Below, one piece after another: positions 45,482-54,327 of a stretch of DNA of 64,000 nucleotides. Under the pieces are notes generated by a model. It was not told the DNA's origin. It was given only the letters and a program-made list of their open reading frames with translations, and did not search any database. Numbering within the stretch: position 1 is the stretch's first letter; each line of letters starts with the position of its first letter. The DNA comes from Advenella sp. FME57 (GTDB taxonomy: Bacteria > Pseudomonadota > Gammaproteobacteria > Burkholderiales > Burkholderiaceae_B): contig NZ_JABUXU010000004.1 in the NCBI RefSeq assembly GCF_014897675.1, forward strand, positions 186,001 to 250,000, read 5' to 3'. Made by a program: the position numbers and the translations under genes.

Positions 45482-46178
45482 TGTGAACGACGTAAGTTCG
45501 GGCTATGGCGATGTGCAGGTTCTCAATGGCATCAATATCAATGTGAAAGAGGGCGAGATTGTCAGTATTGTTGGCGCCAATGGCGCAGGCAAGACGACGC
45601 TGATTCGCGCCATCATGGGCACCTTGCCGGTCACCAAGGGGCAGATTCATTTTGGCGGCAAGCGCATTGACGGCCAGGAATCGCACCTGATTGCGCGGGC
45701 CGGCATTGCCCAGGTGATGGAAGGGCGTCGCCTGTTTGGCCATATGGAAGTGGAAGACAATCTGCTGGTTGGTGGAGATATTCTGAACGATAAGGCGCAG
45801 CAGCGCCAAAACCTGGAATGGATCTACAGCATGTTCCCGCGTCTGAAGGAGCGTCGCCGCCAACTGGCGCGCTCGTTCAGTGGCGGGGAGCAGCAGATGC
45901 TGGCCATCGGCCGGGCGTTGATGACCTCGCCCAGGTTGTTGTTGCTGGACGAGCCTTCCATCGGCCTGGCACCCATTATGGTCAAGGATATTTTTGAAAA
46001 ACTGCCCCTGATCCAGGGTCGCGGCGTCACGATTTTGCTGGTCGAACAGGATGTGCACCGCTCGCTCAGCATATCGGGCCGCGGGTATGTCATGGAACAT
46101 GGCGAAATTGTCCTGGCCGGTACGGGGCAGGAGCTACTCAATAACGAGCGCCTGCGGCAAGCCTATATGGGTATCTGA
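45471..46178 (+). CDS. LIV-type ABC transporter ATPase (LivF-like)
   Basis: This 235-residue ATPase has Walker A GANGAGKTTLIRAI, the signature FSGGEQQMLAIGRALM and Walker B LLLLDEPSIGLAP, the standard LivF features. It overlaps the LivG-like gene by 11 bases and is the last gene of the importer. A strong hairpin follows. Confidence 0.93.
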   Translation: MLLDVNDVSSGYGDVQVLNGININVKEGEIVSIVGANGAGKTTLIRAIMGTLPVTKGQIHFGGKRIDGQESHLIARAGIAQVMEGRRLFGHMEVEDNLLVGGDILNDKAQQRQNLEWIYSMFPRLKERRRQLARSFSGGEQQMLAIGRALMTSPRLLLLDEPSIGLAPIMVKDIFEKLPLIQGRGVTILLVEQDVHRSLSISGRGYVMEHGEIVLAGTGQELLNNERLRQAYMGI

Positions 46179-46219
46179 CCGTCTGCGCGTGTTCATATAC
46201 AAAAAGTCTGTTCGCACGC

Positions 46220-46250
46220 CGCAGCACCGATGCGAAGTATCGGTGCTGCG
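46220..46250. terminator. Perfect 12-bp hairpin after the ABC transporter
   Basis: CGCAGCACCGAT and ATCGGTGCTGCG form a perfect 12-base stem around a 7-base loop (GCGAAGT), 41 bases after the livF-like stop. No T-run follows on either strand, so it may slow or process transcripts rather than terminate them. It lies between the importer and glpD. Confidence 0.5.
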
Positions 46251-46424
46251 AACCATATGCTGCGCGCGAAACGCAAAACAAGAGAGTGGGCGAGGTGACG
46301 AAGGCTGGAAAAATCGGATGGGTTTTTTACACGCCGATGCATTAACTTCAGACTGTTTGCAATGATGTGCGCGGCTTGCCACGCACAAGACATAGTTACC
46401 TAATAACCTGGCCATTGATGTCGT

Positions 46425-48029
46425 ATGACTGTTGAATTAAATACTTTGCCGTTGAAAACCGGGCGTGCCCAATTGCTGGCCCGCCTGGCTGAACCCAAAA
46501 CCTATGACCTGGCGGTCATCGGTGGCGGTGCGACTGGCCTGGGTGTGGCGCTGGATGCAGCTGCCCGCGGCTTTTCGGTGGTGTTGCTGGAGTCGCATGA
46601 CTTTGCCAAAGGCACCTCGTCACGGGCGACCAAACTCGTGCACGGCGGTGTGCGCTATCTGGCACAGGGCAATATCGCGCTGGTACGTGAGGCGCTGCAC
46701 GAGCGTGCCACGCTGCTGCACAATGCACCGCATATTGCGCAGCCTCTGGCTTTCGTCATGCCCTCGTATAAGCTGCTGGACACGCCGTTCTACGGCATTG
46801 GCCTCAAGGCATACGACGCGCTGGCGGGCAAGGCCGGCCTGGGGAACACCCAGTTTCTGAGCACTCGCCAGACACGAGCGCTGTTGCCTACTGTACAGCC
46901 GCAAGGGCTCAAGGGTGGCGTCAAATACTGGGACGGGCAGTTCGACGATGCCCGGCTGGCGCTGGCGCTGGCTCGAACGGCAGCACGCCATGGCGCACTG
47001 CTATTGAACTACTGCCCGGTTACGAAACTGATTCACGACAACGGGCGCGTGGCAGGGCTGGTGTGCGAAGATGGTGACTCGGGCTGCAGCTACCAGGTAC
47101 GCGCAAGATGTGTGGTCAACGCTACCGGTCCGTGGGTGGATGCCTTACGTGAGATGGACGGCGCCGAATCGGGTCGCGCCACCCGACCCATTGTTGCCCC
47201 CAGCCAGGGCGTGCATGTGGTGGTGGACCGGGACTTTATGCCTGGCGACCATGCGCTGCTGGTGCCCAAGACGGCAGACGGCCGGGTGCTATTTGCCGTG
47301 CCATGGCTGGGCAAGGTCATTCTTGGCACCACGGACACGCCACGTCACGACCTGGCCCGCGAGCCGGCGCCCTTCCAGGCCGAACTGGACTTTATCCTGA
47401 GCGAGGCGGGGCATTACCTGAACCGTCGTCCCACTATGGCCGACGTGCGTAGTATGTGGGTGGGTCTGCGCCCGCTGGCCCGGCCCCAGGGCGACGATGG
47501 CGAAAATACCAAGGGTATCAGCCGAGAACATACTGTACTCACCAGCGCCTCTGGCATGGTGACAGTCACGGGTGGCAAATGGACAACTTACCGTGCCATG
47601 GCCGAGGATGTCCTGCAAGCATGCTTTACCGCGGGAGCGTTGCCCACCCGTGCGGGCGGGGTCACTGTAAATTTGCCACTGGTTGGCGCGCCACCCGACG
47701 GGACCACGCAGCACAATATGCATATGCCGCAGGGCCTGCATTCCTACGGCAGCGAGGCCGCTGTCGTAAACGCGCTGCCCGGTGCCGACCGCTGGCTGAC
47801 CGACGGCCTGAGCGAGGCCATGGTGCGTTTTGCCGTTAGCCACGAGTATGCCTGCACCGTGGAGGATGTCCTGGCGCGACGCTCGCGCTTGTTGTTCCTT
47901 GACGCCAGGCAGGCCGCGGCTGTCGCCCCGCAGGTCGCTGCCATCCTGCAGCAAGCGCTGCAGCAGGATGAAGTGGGACTGCCGGCGTTTCTGGCACTGA
48001 CACAACAGTATATGGGTCAGAATGATTGA
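46425..48029 (+). CDS. glpD: Glycerol-3-phosphate dehydrogenase, aerobic type
   Basis: This 534-residue FAD enzyme of the inner membrane surface oxidises glycerol-3-phosphate to dihydroxyacetone phosphate and passes electrons to quinone. It has the FAD motif LAVIGGGATGLGVALDAAAR, KGTSSRATKLVHGGVRYL, and KGGVKYWDGQFDDARL. It completes the glycerol pathway with glpK, although the PhyH/ABC cluster sits between them. No clear GlpR dyad is visible right before it. Confidence 0.95.
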   Translation: MTVELNTLPLKTGRAQLLARLAEPKTYDLAVIGGGATGLGVALDAAARGFSVVLLESHDFAKGTSSRATKLVHGGVRYLAQGNIALVREALHERATLLHNAPHIAQPLAFVMPSYKLLDTPFYGIGLKAYDALAGKAGLGNTQFLSTRQTRALLPTVQPQGLKGGVKYWDGQFDDARLALALARTAARHGALLLNYCPVTKLIHDNGRVAGLVCEDGDSGCSYQVRARCVVNATGPWVDALREMDGAESGRATRPIVAPSQGVHVVVDRDFMPGDHALLVPKTADGRVLFAVPWLGKVILGTTDTPRHDLAREPAPFQAELDFILSEAGHYLNRRPTMADVRSMWVGLRPLARPQGDDGENTKGISREHTVLTSASGMVTVTGGKWTTYRAMAEDVLQACFTAGALPTRAGGVTVNLPLVGAPPDGTTQHNMHMPQGLHSYGSEAAVVNALPGADRWLTDGLSEAMVRFAVSHEYACTVEDVLARRSRLLFLDARQAAAVAPQVAAILQQALQQDEVGLPAFLALTQQYMGQND

Positions 48030-48046
48030 GCTTTTGCATAAAGCTC
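48028..48046 (+). terminator. Weak hairpin at the end of glpD
   Basis: GAGCTTT-TGCAT-AAAGCTC forms a 7-base stem that overlaps the glpD stop codon. Only GATTGTCT follows, so it is a poor terminator at best. Confidence 0.25.
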
Positions 48047-48582
48047 GATTGTCTCGGCGCTTGCGCTGTCCCTGTCGCAGTACATATGGGCTACAGCAAA
48101 CACACTGACAACTTCAGATCTCCTGAACAAGCAATGCGATATCGACATGGCGGCACACCTATGGGGTGACACCAATTTACAAATCGCGGAGCATTTCTCC
48201 GACAAGCAAGGTTCCAATACTGACAATGATGGTGCCATGTGTTCGAAGTACAGTGTATTAGCCTCGTTTATGAACAATGGGCCGTTGCCACTGAAAAAGC
48301 CGACCGCTGCTGCACGCTTCTTTTGGCGCCTCACGTTGCGCGCCGGAATGAAATGGCACGATGCCTGGCCGGGTAATTTCAACATGCCCGGGCAGCCACC
48401 CCTTATGGTGGCCAGATCTCTGTCGTGAGGCTGCACTTTATTCATCTTGCTTAGAACAAGTAATACGCTCGAAGCCCGCAATCGCTGGCATGCGTCAACC
48501 CAAGCGCTGACCCGTGCGTCCACGTTCAAACACTGCCAGAAGACATTTCCGACCTCCCGAACTTATCGGCTTATCGCTGAAG
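48047..48582. other. Unexplained region between glpD and the terminator
   Basis: These 536 bases hold reading frames on both strands (for example 48147-48428 plus and 48017-48529 minus), but none has a recognisable family, a good ribosome binding site or normal codon use. It could be a decayed gene or a non-coding transcript ending at the next feature. Confidence 0.35.
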
Positions 48583-48605
48583 AAAAACCTGCATTGCGGG
48601 TTTTT
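48583..48605 (+). terminator. Intrinsic terminator
   Basis: AAAAACCTGC-ATT-GCGGGTTTTT forms a 10-base stem with one G-T pair, a 3-base loop and a run of T, a typical bidirectional terminator. It lies 554 bases after glpD, far from any recognised gene end, just before a promoter for the tct operon. Confidence 0.6.
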
Positions 48606-48621
48606 ACCTATTTTATAGTGG

Positions 48622-48650
48622 TTGTAAATGCAGCAACTCTTGTGTATTCT
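48622..48650 (+). promoter_or_regulatory. Possible sigma-70 promoter of the tct operon
   Basis: TTGTAA (48622-48627) and TATTCT (48645-48650) are separated by 17 bases. It lies just after the terminator and about 180 bases before the tctC start codon. Confidence 0.4.
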
Positions 48651-48828
48651 GAGCTTTGCTCGACGCCGGTCAGGCGCAGTAGCTGGCTCTAATGGTGCTA
48701 TTTAAAGCGACAGGAGCCCCAATTAATATTCTAGCGGCTTCACTCCATTCGGTCGTTCTCTGCTACCAGGGACGGGACAAGCACATCGCAACTGCGAGGA
48801 GGTCGTATAAAAAGGAGACACCATCCAT

Positions 48829-49815
48829 ATGAAAAGCTTAAAAAACAAGTTGCAGCGAGCGTGCGCATTCGCTTTATTTGCAACCAGCATATTGCTATTG
48901 CCGTTTGTGGCGCGCGCCGATGATTTTCCGACCAAGCCTATTACCATTGTGGCTCATACCGCTGCGGGTTCGTCGACGGACCTGTTTGCACGAGAGCTCG
49001 CCCAGGCAGCGACCCCAATTTTTGGCAAACCCGTGGTTGTCGTTAACAGACCGGGCGGAAGTGGTGCAACTCAAATGGCGCTCATTAGCTCAGCGGCACC
49101 GGATGGGTATACCGTAGGGGTGAACACCAGTTCTCACGTCACGGCGATGCTGACGAACCTGAAGGGGACTTACACTCCGGCGGATTTTTCGTGGATTGTA
49201 CTCAATCAGATCGATCCCTATATTCTCGCCGTCCATGCTGATAGTCCATATAAATCACTTAAAGACTTGGTTGAGGCGGCAAAAGGAGGGCAACGAGTGA
49301 AGATAGGAGGATATGGTGCAGTGGGTGCCTCCCACAATATCGCAGTACAAATATTCGCCGACAAGGCTGATATGCCTGTTACCTGGGTCAGTTACCCCGG
49401 TTCGGGAGATGCCGCGACTGCTGTATTAGGCAAACATATCGATGCTGTCAGTATCAACCCGGGCGGTACGCTCGCCTTCGTGGCCGCAGGACGCATAAAG
49501 ATTCTAGGGGTGATGAGTGACAGTCGGGTCAGCAGTCTTCCTGATGTCCCGACTTACGCAGAGGCGGGTTATGACGTCGATACCTCCTGGAAACAGATAC
49601 GAGGCCTGTACGGCCCGAAAGACATGCCTGAAGATATTCAGAAAAAATTGGCTGATGGCTTCCGTAAAGCCATGGAGACGCCGCGTTTTAAAGAGTATAT
49701 GAAGCGTTCTGCCCTGGAAGCCGGTGATCTGGGCCCCGGCGAGTACCGAAGCTTCATTGACGATGCCACGAAAAAAACACAACAATGGTTAACCAAACTG
49801 GGAATTACCCAATGA
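48829..49815 (+). CDS. tctC: Tripartite tricarboxylate transporter receptor (TctC/Bug)
   Basis: The 328 residues have a signal peptide (to about RADDF) and the Bug motifs FPTKPITIVAHTAAGSSTD, NRPGGSGATQMALISSAAPD and VSYPGSGDAATAVLGK. It captures a carboxylate for the TctB/TctA membrane complex encoded directly downstream. The loop normally VPYRG is VSYPG here, hinting at a different ligand. AAAGGAG lies upstream of the ATG. Its stop overlaps the tctB start. Confidence 0.93.
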   Translation: MKSLKNKLQRACAFALFATSILLLPFVARADDFPTKPITIVAHTAAGSSTDLFARELAQAATPIFGKPVVVVNRPGGSGATQMALISSAAPDGYTVGVNTSSHVTAMLTNLKGTYTPADFSWIVLNQIDPYILAVHADSPYKSLKDLVEAAKGGQRVKIGGYGAVGASHNIAVQIFADKADMPVTWVSYPGSGDAATAVLGKHIDAVSINPGGTLAFVAAGRIKILGVMSDSRVSSLPDVPTYAEAGYDVDTSWKQIRGLYGPKDMPEDIQKKLADGFRKAMETPRFKEYMKRSALEAGDLGPGEYRSFIDDATKKTQQWLTKLGITQ

Positions 49816-50303
49816 GTCCGGAGCTGACCAATTCATCGGATAAAGCGCCCGCTGTGCTGATGTTAAACGGGAGGGTTGCGCTGGTTGTTGTGGCACTGCT
49901 TAGTTTGTGCTGCTTTACCTGGATGGCCTGGCAGAGTACGGCTTTTCCTGCGGCGTTTAATAGCGCGGAAGTGGGCGCAGCTCGGGTGCCACTTATTGCT
50001 TGCACCGGTGGAATTCTGACCAGCATCGGATTGATCGTACACGCGATCCGTCGAAAGTTCGACAGCATGGCAACTATTGCCATACGAAAGCCGTTAGGCG
50101 TTTTGGTCGCGTTAGCGCTGACAATTCTATGGGTTTGGGGGATGCCTCATATAGGGTTTTATCTTGCTTCGGTCGTCGTCGTGCCGCTCATCATGCTGGC
50201 CGGGGGAGAACGACGTCCGATGATGCTGGTGCTATCAACAATTGGTTTCGTTGTATTCGTGCATGTGTGCTTCTCTTTTCTGCTGGACATCGAGTTTCCT
50301 TAG
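49812..50303 (+). CDS. tctB: Tripartite tricarboxylate transporter small membrane subunit (TctB)
   Basis: This 163-residue protein has four hydrophobic segments, including VALVVVALLSLCCFTWMAWQ and VLVALALTILWVWGM, and matches TctB in size and place. It is needed with TctA for sodium or proton coupled uptake. The ATG overlaps the tctC stop (ATGA). Confidence 0.87.
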   Translation: MSPELTNSSDKAPAVLMLNGRVALVVVALLSLCCFTWMAWQSTAFPAAFNSAEVGAARVPLIACTGGILTSIGLIVHAIRRKFDSMATIAIRKPLGVLVALALTILWVWGMPHIGFYLASVVVVPLIMLAGGERRPMMLVLSTIGFVVFVHVCFSFLLDIEFP

Positions 50304-50312
50304 GAGTTTGCT

Positions 50313-51794
50313 TTGATAGAGAGTCTTGTTACAGGGTTCGGGCTGGTGCTCCACCCTTATGTCCTACTTGCGCTGTTCGGCGGAACGATAGTCGGATACA
50401 TTATCGGAGCAATGCCAGGCCTGGGGCCAAGCCTGGGAGTTGCGCTTTTGGTTCCGTTCACCTATGGTGTTGATCCGGTGGTAGCGATGGTGGGTTTGGT
50501 AGGCCTCTATATGGCTGCTGAATACGCAGGGGCAGTAACCGCAGTCATATTGAATACCCCGGGTACGGCAGCAGCAGTAGCAACAGCCTGGGACGGGTAC
50601 CCGATGGCAAAAAAGGGCGAGGCAGGGTGGGCTTTGCACGTGTCAATCATCAGTTCAGGTATTGGTGCCCTGCTCAGTGCGATTCTTTTGATTGGTACAG
50701 CCATACCGCTTTCCGAGTTTGCCTTGAGATTCGGTCCGCCGGAATATTTTGCGCTTGCGCTCTTTGGCCTCAGCTTGGTTACAAGTCTCGGCGGCAGCTC
50801 GGTTCTTCGCGGGCTGCTCTCTTTATTCCTCGGAGTCGCAATAGCAGTCATCGGTATGGATCCTGTCACCGGGATCCCGCGATTTGCTATTACCTCAGAG
50901 TTCTTTGAAGGAATCCCCTTGGTGCCAATGCTGCTGGGCTTATATGCCGTGTCCGAAGCATTGTACATGCTGGAGGGATCTACTGCCAAAACGCTGAAGG
51001 TGACCATAGGGAACGTGTTGTCCCTGCACTTGTCTCGCTACCGTCCCTTGATGGGGACAATTTTGCGAAGCTCGGGCATCGGATACTTTATTGGTGTTAT
51101 ACCTGGCGCCGGTGCTTCGATCGCTTCCTTGATTGCTTATAGCCATGCCAAACGACGCAATGGAAACAATGAGCCGGCTTTCGGAGAGGGTAATCCGGCG
51201 GGTGTTGCCGCGTCGGAGGCGGCCAACAACGCCGCAGTTTCGGGCGCACTGGCGCCCTTGCTTGCCCTGGGTGTTCCGGGCTCTGCTACTGCGGCGGTCT
51301 TAATCGGTGCATTAATGATTCAGGGTATCCAGCCTGGCCCTATGCTGTTTGTGAACAACCCTGAGATTCCTTATTCAGTCTTTGCCTCTATTCTTATCGG
51401 CACTCCACTTATGGTTATTGTGGGCTTGCTGGGTGCCAGGCTTTGGGTGAAGGTAACGGCAGTCCCGCAATCACTTCTGGCAGCACTTGTCATTGGTATA
51501 TCGATCGTTGGCGCCTTTGCTTCTACTAACTCGATGTTTCCGGTGTATGTCACGCTGGTTTTCGGCATCATCGGTTATGTTCTTCGCAAGGTGGATATCC
51601 CGACCGCTCCGATTGTTCTCGCGCTTGTGCTCGTTCCCATGGCGGAGGCCAATTACCGCAGGGCGCTTGTCGTAGCCGACGGCAGTCACACCATTTTCTT
51701 TCTAAGTCCGATCAGTCTTGTCCTTCTGCTTGCTGCTGCCTCTTCGTTTCTGGTGCCATTGATCAAGAGATACCGGCAATCAAGAAAGAATTGA
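50313..51794 (+). CDS. tctA: Tripartite tricarboxylate transporter large permease (TctA)
   Basis: This 493-residue inner-membrane permease has about 11 hydrophobic segments. The TctA signatures GYIIGAMPGLGPSLGVALLV and EAANNAAVSGALAPLLALG (with PGSATAAVLIGAL) are clear. The start is TTG behind TAGGAGTTTGC. With TctC and TctB it makes the only complete TTT system in the window. Confidence 0.94.
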   Translation: MIESLVTGFGLVLHPYVLLALFGGTIVGYIIGAMPGLGPSLGVALLVPFTYGVDPVVAMVGLVGLYMAAEYAGAVTAVILNTPGTAAAVATAWDGYPMAKKGEAGWALHVSIISSGIGALLSAILLIGTAIPLSEFALRFGPPEYFALALFGLSLVTSLGGSSVLRGLLSLFLGVAIAVIGMDPVTGIPRFAITSEFFEGIPLVPMLLGLYAVSEALYMLEGSTAKTLKVTIGNVLSLHLSRYRPLMGTILRSSGIGYFIGVIPGAGASIASLIAYSHAKRRNGNNEPAFGEGNPAGVAASEAANNAAVSGALAPLLALGVPGSATAAVLIGALMIQGIQPGPMLFVNNPEIPYSVFASILIGTPLMVIVGLLGARLWVKVTAVPQSLLAALVIGISIVGAFASTNSMFPVYVTLVFGIIGYVLRKVDIPTAPIVLALVLVPMAEANYRRALVVADGSHTIFFLSPISLVLLLAAASSFLVPLIKRYRQSRKN

Positions 51795-51932
51795 CAGTTG
51801 ACGTTGGCTGTGGAAACATTCCCTGCGAAGCAGACCCACGTAGCCAGTATCGGTCCGCTGCTGCTTTGCGCCGTTATCTATACCAGATGCTGGCGTCAGC
51901 TTTGCAGGGTAATCTGCGTGGTCGGCAAGTAG

Positions 51933-51952
51933 CCCGCTGCAGAGCGGGTTTT
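51933..51952 (+). terminator. Intrinsic terminator of the tct operon
   Basis: CCCGCT-GCAG-AGCGGG forms a 6-base stem with a 4-base loop followed by TTTT. It lies 138 bases after the tctA stop and before the TrmB-family gene. Confidence 0.6.
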
Positions 51953-52064
51953 CACCGACAGCAGGAAAAATCGTTTCTGGCAATGTACAATTATTTAATT
52001 AATTAAACAGCCTTTACATGTACGTGTCCACGAGACATTAAGGTATCGCTCAAAGGGGTATAAT

Positions 52065-52973
52065 TTGCACCGATCGCAAGACTCCAGTAGTCCGTTACTG
52101 GCTAGTGATAACAATATGATTGCTGATCTCAAGTCTCTAGGCTTCACAGAGTATGAAGCAAAGATCTATCTTGAGACGTTGATGGCTGTGGGGGTGCCCA
52201 AAACAGCCTATGAAATATCAAAGGCGTCGGGGGTTCCTCGCTCTAACACCTATAGCGCCTTGGAGGCGCTTGCACGCAAGGGCGCTGTATTGCCAGTTAC
52301 GGAGAATCCGACATGCTATGTGGCTGCAAATCCCAGAAGCATGCTCGAATCGCTTGCTACCCAGACGGCGACGACCTGTAATCGTGCGGCGGCGAATCTT
52401 GAGCGACTTGCACCAAAGGTAGAGAACCAATATGTCTGGATTCTGCGGGGAGAAGAGAGTACTTCGGCTGAAATAGACAAGCTTCTCGCCTCGGCGACTA
52501 CGTCGATTTGGATTAAGGCTTCTGACAGTGTATTGCGGAACCATGCGGCCGCGCTAAAAAAAGCTGCGCGCAAGAAGGGTATGCGTGTGATGATCGTACT
52601 GTTCGGTAAAGATAAATCTGAATTCGAATATAGCCCAAACTGTCGTGTGTACATTCACGAAAACGACGGAACCAGAATGGGGAAAGCAGATAACCTTTTC
52701 ACGATTGTCATTGACTTTAACGAGATGATTACGGTGAACGCGTCCGACCAGTATGTTGGGGCCCGTACCCGAAGTCCTGCTATTGTCACCATGGCGTCGT
52801 CTCTGATTCGGCACGATTACTATATGGCCGAGATTTTCCTCAAATTCGGTGACCAGATAACTGAAGAATTCGGCCGCTATCTCGCCAAGTTGCGGCTGGA
52901 TGCTTACACGCCCGAACAGGCCGCCTCATTTTACGAGAATACCGGCATGGAGCGCACGACCAAAGACAACTGA
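52065..52973 (+). CDS. TrmB-family transcriptional regulator
   Basis: The N-terminus (LKSLGFTEYEAKIYLETLMA, then SKASGVPRSNTYSALEAL) is the TrmB winged helix, followed by a phospholipase-D-like effector-domain (EESTSAEIDKLLASATTSIW). TrmB proteins are best known from archaea as sugar-responsive regulators and are less common in proteobacteria. I use a TTG at 52065 with AAAGGGG upstream (302 residues); if the TATAAT at 52059 is a -10 box, the ATG at 52116 would be the start. It probably controls the surrounding tct and carboxylase genes. Confidence 0.87.
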   Translation: MHRSQDSSSPLLASDNNMIADLKSLGFTEYEAKIYLETLMAVGVPKTAYEISKASGVPRSNTYSALEALARKGAVLPVTENPTCYVAANPRSMLESLATQTATTCNRAAANLERLAPKVENQYVWILRGEESTSAEIDKLLASATTSIWIKASDSVLRNHAAALKKAARKKGMRVMIVLFGKDKSEFEYSPNCRVYIHENDGTRMGKADNLFTIVIDFNEMITVNASDQYVGARTRSPAIVTMASSLIRHDYYMAEIFLKFGDQITEEFGRYLAKLRLDAYTPEQAASFYENTGMERTTKDN

Positions 52974-53081
52974 TATGCCTGGTAGTGAAGCACCGTTGTG
53001 GTCGATTGCATCGTCCGGACGCCTTGGCTGTACGCAACGGTGTGGCTATATTCAGCATATTAGGGCGGCTGCATGCGTTAT

Positions 53082-53957
53082 CTACAAGATAATTTCAGCC
53101 AGCATATTGACCCGTCCATCCTCTTCCCGCGCCCAAGCCTCTATTTTGCCATCGCCAAGCCGCAGGCCTTCGATAAAAAATGGACGGTCTACGAAAAGTG
53201 GCTTGACTGCCTTGAAGGTGAACTGCTTGCATCGGGTAACACCAGCCGCCACTAAAGCATGGTTTAACACCAGCGTCGCAATGAGCTGACCCTGTACGAT
53301 GATAGCCGGATACTTCTCCACATTCCGCGTATAGTCTGCATCGTAATGAATACGATGGCTGTTGAACGTGACAGCAGAGTAGCGGAACAATTCCGTGGCA
53401 TTGAGTTTTTCTGGAACCGACCAATCGGAACCAGACTTGGCTCTTAGCGTGAAAATATCGTCATCATAGTCCTGATGGTCTCTGTAAACAACGGTTTGTT
53501 CTTCCTCACGAAGCAGGCGACCTTCCTGCGTGTATCTATTATTAATCCCAAGAAATATCATCTCACCCGATTTGCCCGTTTTGGTGTCAATGCTGGAAAT
53601 AGTTGCAGTTCTATCGACTTGTTTGCCGACCTGCAGGTCATGGTGATAAGTAATGACGCTTTTTGCCCACATCCGTCTCGCTTGCGGTAACGGTGGAATG
53701 AATTTGCCGCGCTTGGGGTGACCGTCTAAGTCTACCTCTGGCTGCGGAACGGCTGGGACGAAGTAAAGCCAGTGACCGCAGGGGTGTATTCCGCCCAGCA
53801 AGTCAACGGTCGGTACGTTCGAACGGCCGCCGATAAGGCTGGCAAGGCCATTAAGCGGCCACTGCTCTATTATTTCCTTCGCGATGTGTTGCCGACCCTT
53901 CCAGTCTTCAATATTGCCTTGCATGGCGTGGCTGTCAGGCTCATGTGTTCGGGTCAT
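53082..53957 (-). CDS. Hotdog-fold acyl-CoA hydratase, mesaconyl-C4-CoA hydratase-like
   Basis: The 291 residues have two hotdog-like parts in the FAS1/HTD2-like arrangement. The N-terminal part contains PPLPQARRMWAKSVITYHHD, and the C-terminal part FRYSAVTFNSHRIHYDADYT, which supplies the Asp/His catalytic features of MaoC-type hydratases. Homologues hydrate mesaconyl-C4-CoA or similar enoyl-CoA. The frame extends upstream to 54380, but AGGAGATTACCC directly precedes the ATG at 53957. A CitE-like lyase in the same region fits a hydrate-then-cleave route. Confidence 0.83.
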   Translation of the reverse strand: MTRTHEPDSHAMQGNIEDWKGRQHIAKEIIEQWPLNGLASLIGGRSNVPTVDLLGGIHPCGHWLYFVPAVPQPEVDLDGHPKRGKFIPPLPQARRMWAKSVITYHHDLQVGKQVDRTATISSIDTKTGKSGEMIFLGINNRYTQEGRLLREEEQTVVYRDHQDYDDDIFTLRAKSGSDWSVPEKLNATELFRYSAVTFNSHRIHYDADYTRNVEKYPAIIVQGQLIATLVLNHALVAAGVTRCKQFTFKAVKPLFVDRPFFIEGLRLGDGKIEAWAREEDGRVNMLAEIIL

Positions 53958-53993
53958 GGGTAATCTCCTAATTTGGTTGTTGTGATTGCAACT

Positions 53994-54022
53994 ACTATAA
54001 ATTTTCGATATGATGTTGTCAA
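53994..54022 (-). promoter_or_regulatory. Sigma-70 promoter of the hydratase gene
   Basis: On the minus strand TTGACA (54017-54022) and TATAGT (53994-53999) are separated by 17 bases, a near-consensus promoter. It drives the hydratase gene 37 bases downstream and overlaps the divergent region with the BCCP gene. Confidence 0.7.
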
Positions 54023-54095
54023 GCACGCTGGCAAAAGCACTCTTGGTGATCCTGCCAGAGACGTGCAAACATAAACGACAAACTGGATGGAGACC

Positions 54096-54317
54096 ATGGC
54101 AATAGTAGATATCAAGACCGAGATAACGGGCAACGTGTGGAAGATTGTTCAACAAGTCGGATCGCACGTTGAGGAAGATGAGCCGATCATGATCCTGGAG
54201 TCCATGAAAATGGAGATTCCTGTCATAGCGGTAGAAAGCGGCATCGTAAAAGAGATTCTCATTCAAGAAGGGGAAACGGTTACCGAAGGAACGGTCGTGG
54301 CCCGCATCGAGGCATAA
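54096..54317 (+). CDS. Biotin carboxyl carrier protein (second set)
   Basis: The 73 residues form a single biotinyl domain with the site ILESMKMEIPV (biotin Lys38). It serves the biotin carboxylase that follows at once and the carboxyltransferase at 58.7 kb. An upstream in-frame ATG at 54087 would add three residues. It is distinct in sequence from the carrier at 16.6 kb. Confidence 0.92.
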   Translation: MAIVDIKTEITGNVWKIVQQVGSHVEEDEPIMILESMKMEIPVIAVESGIVKEILIQEGETVTEGTVVARIEA

Positions 54318-54327
54318 GGAGTGCGAA

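Noticed and set aside
45381-46100. A 239-codon open frame on the minus strand
   Set aside because: It is antisense to the LivF-like ATPase and shows no own motifs or ribosome binding site.
48017-48529. A 170-codon minus-strand frame in the glpD-tctC gap
   Set aside because: No recognisable family, unusual Cys/Met-rich composition, overlap with the end of glpD and no ribosome binding site.
48750-48760. TCGTTCTCTG upstream of tctC as another IclR half-site
   Set aside because: It resembles one half of the motif, but there is no mirrored half nearby and it is far from the IclR island. Chance is the simpler explanation.
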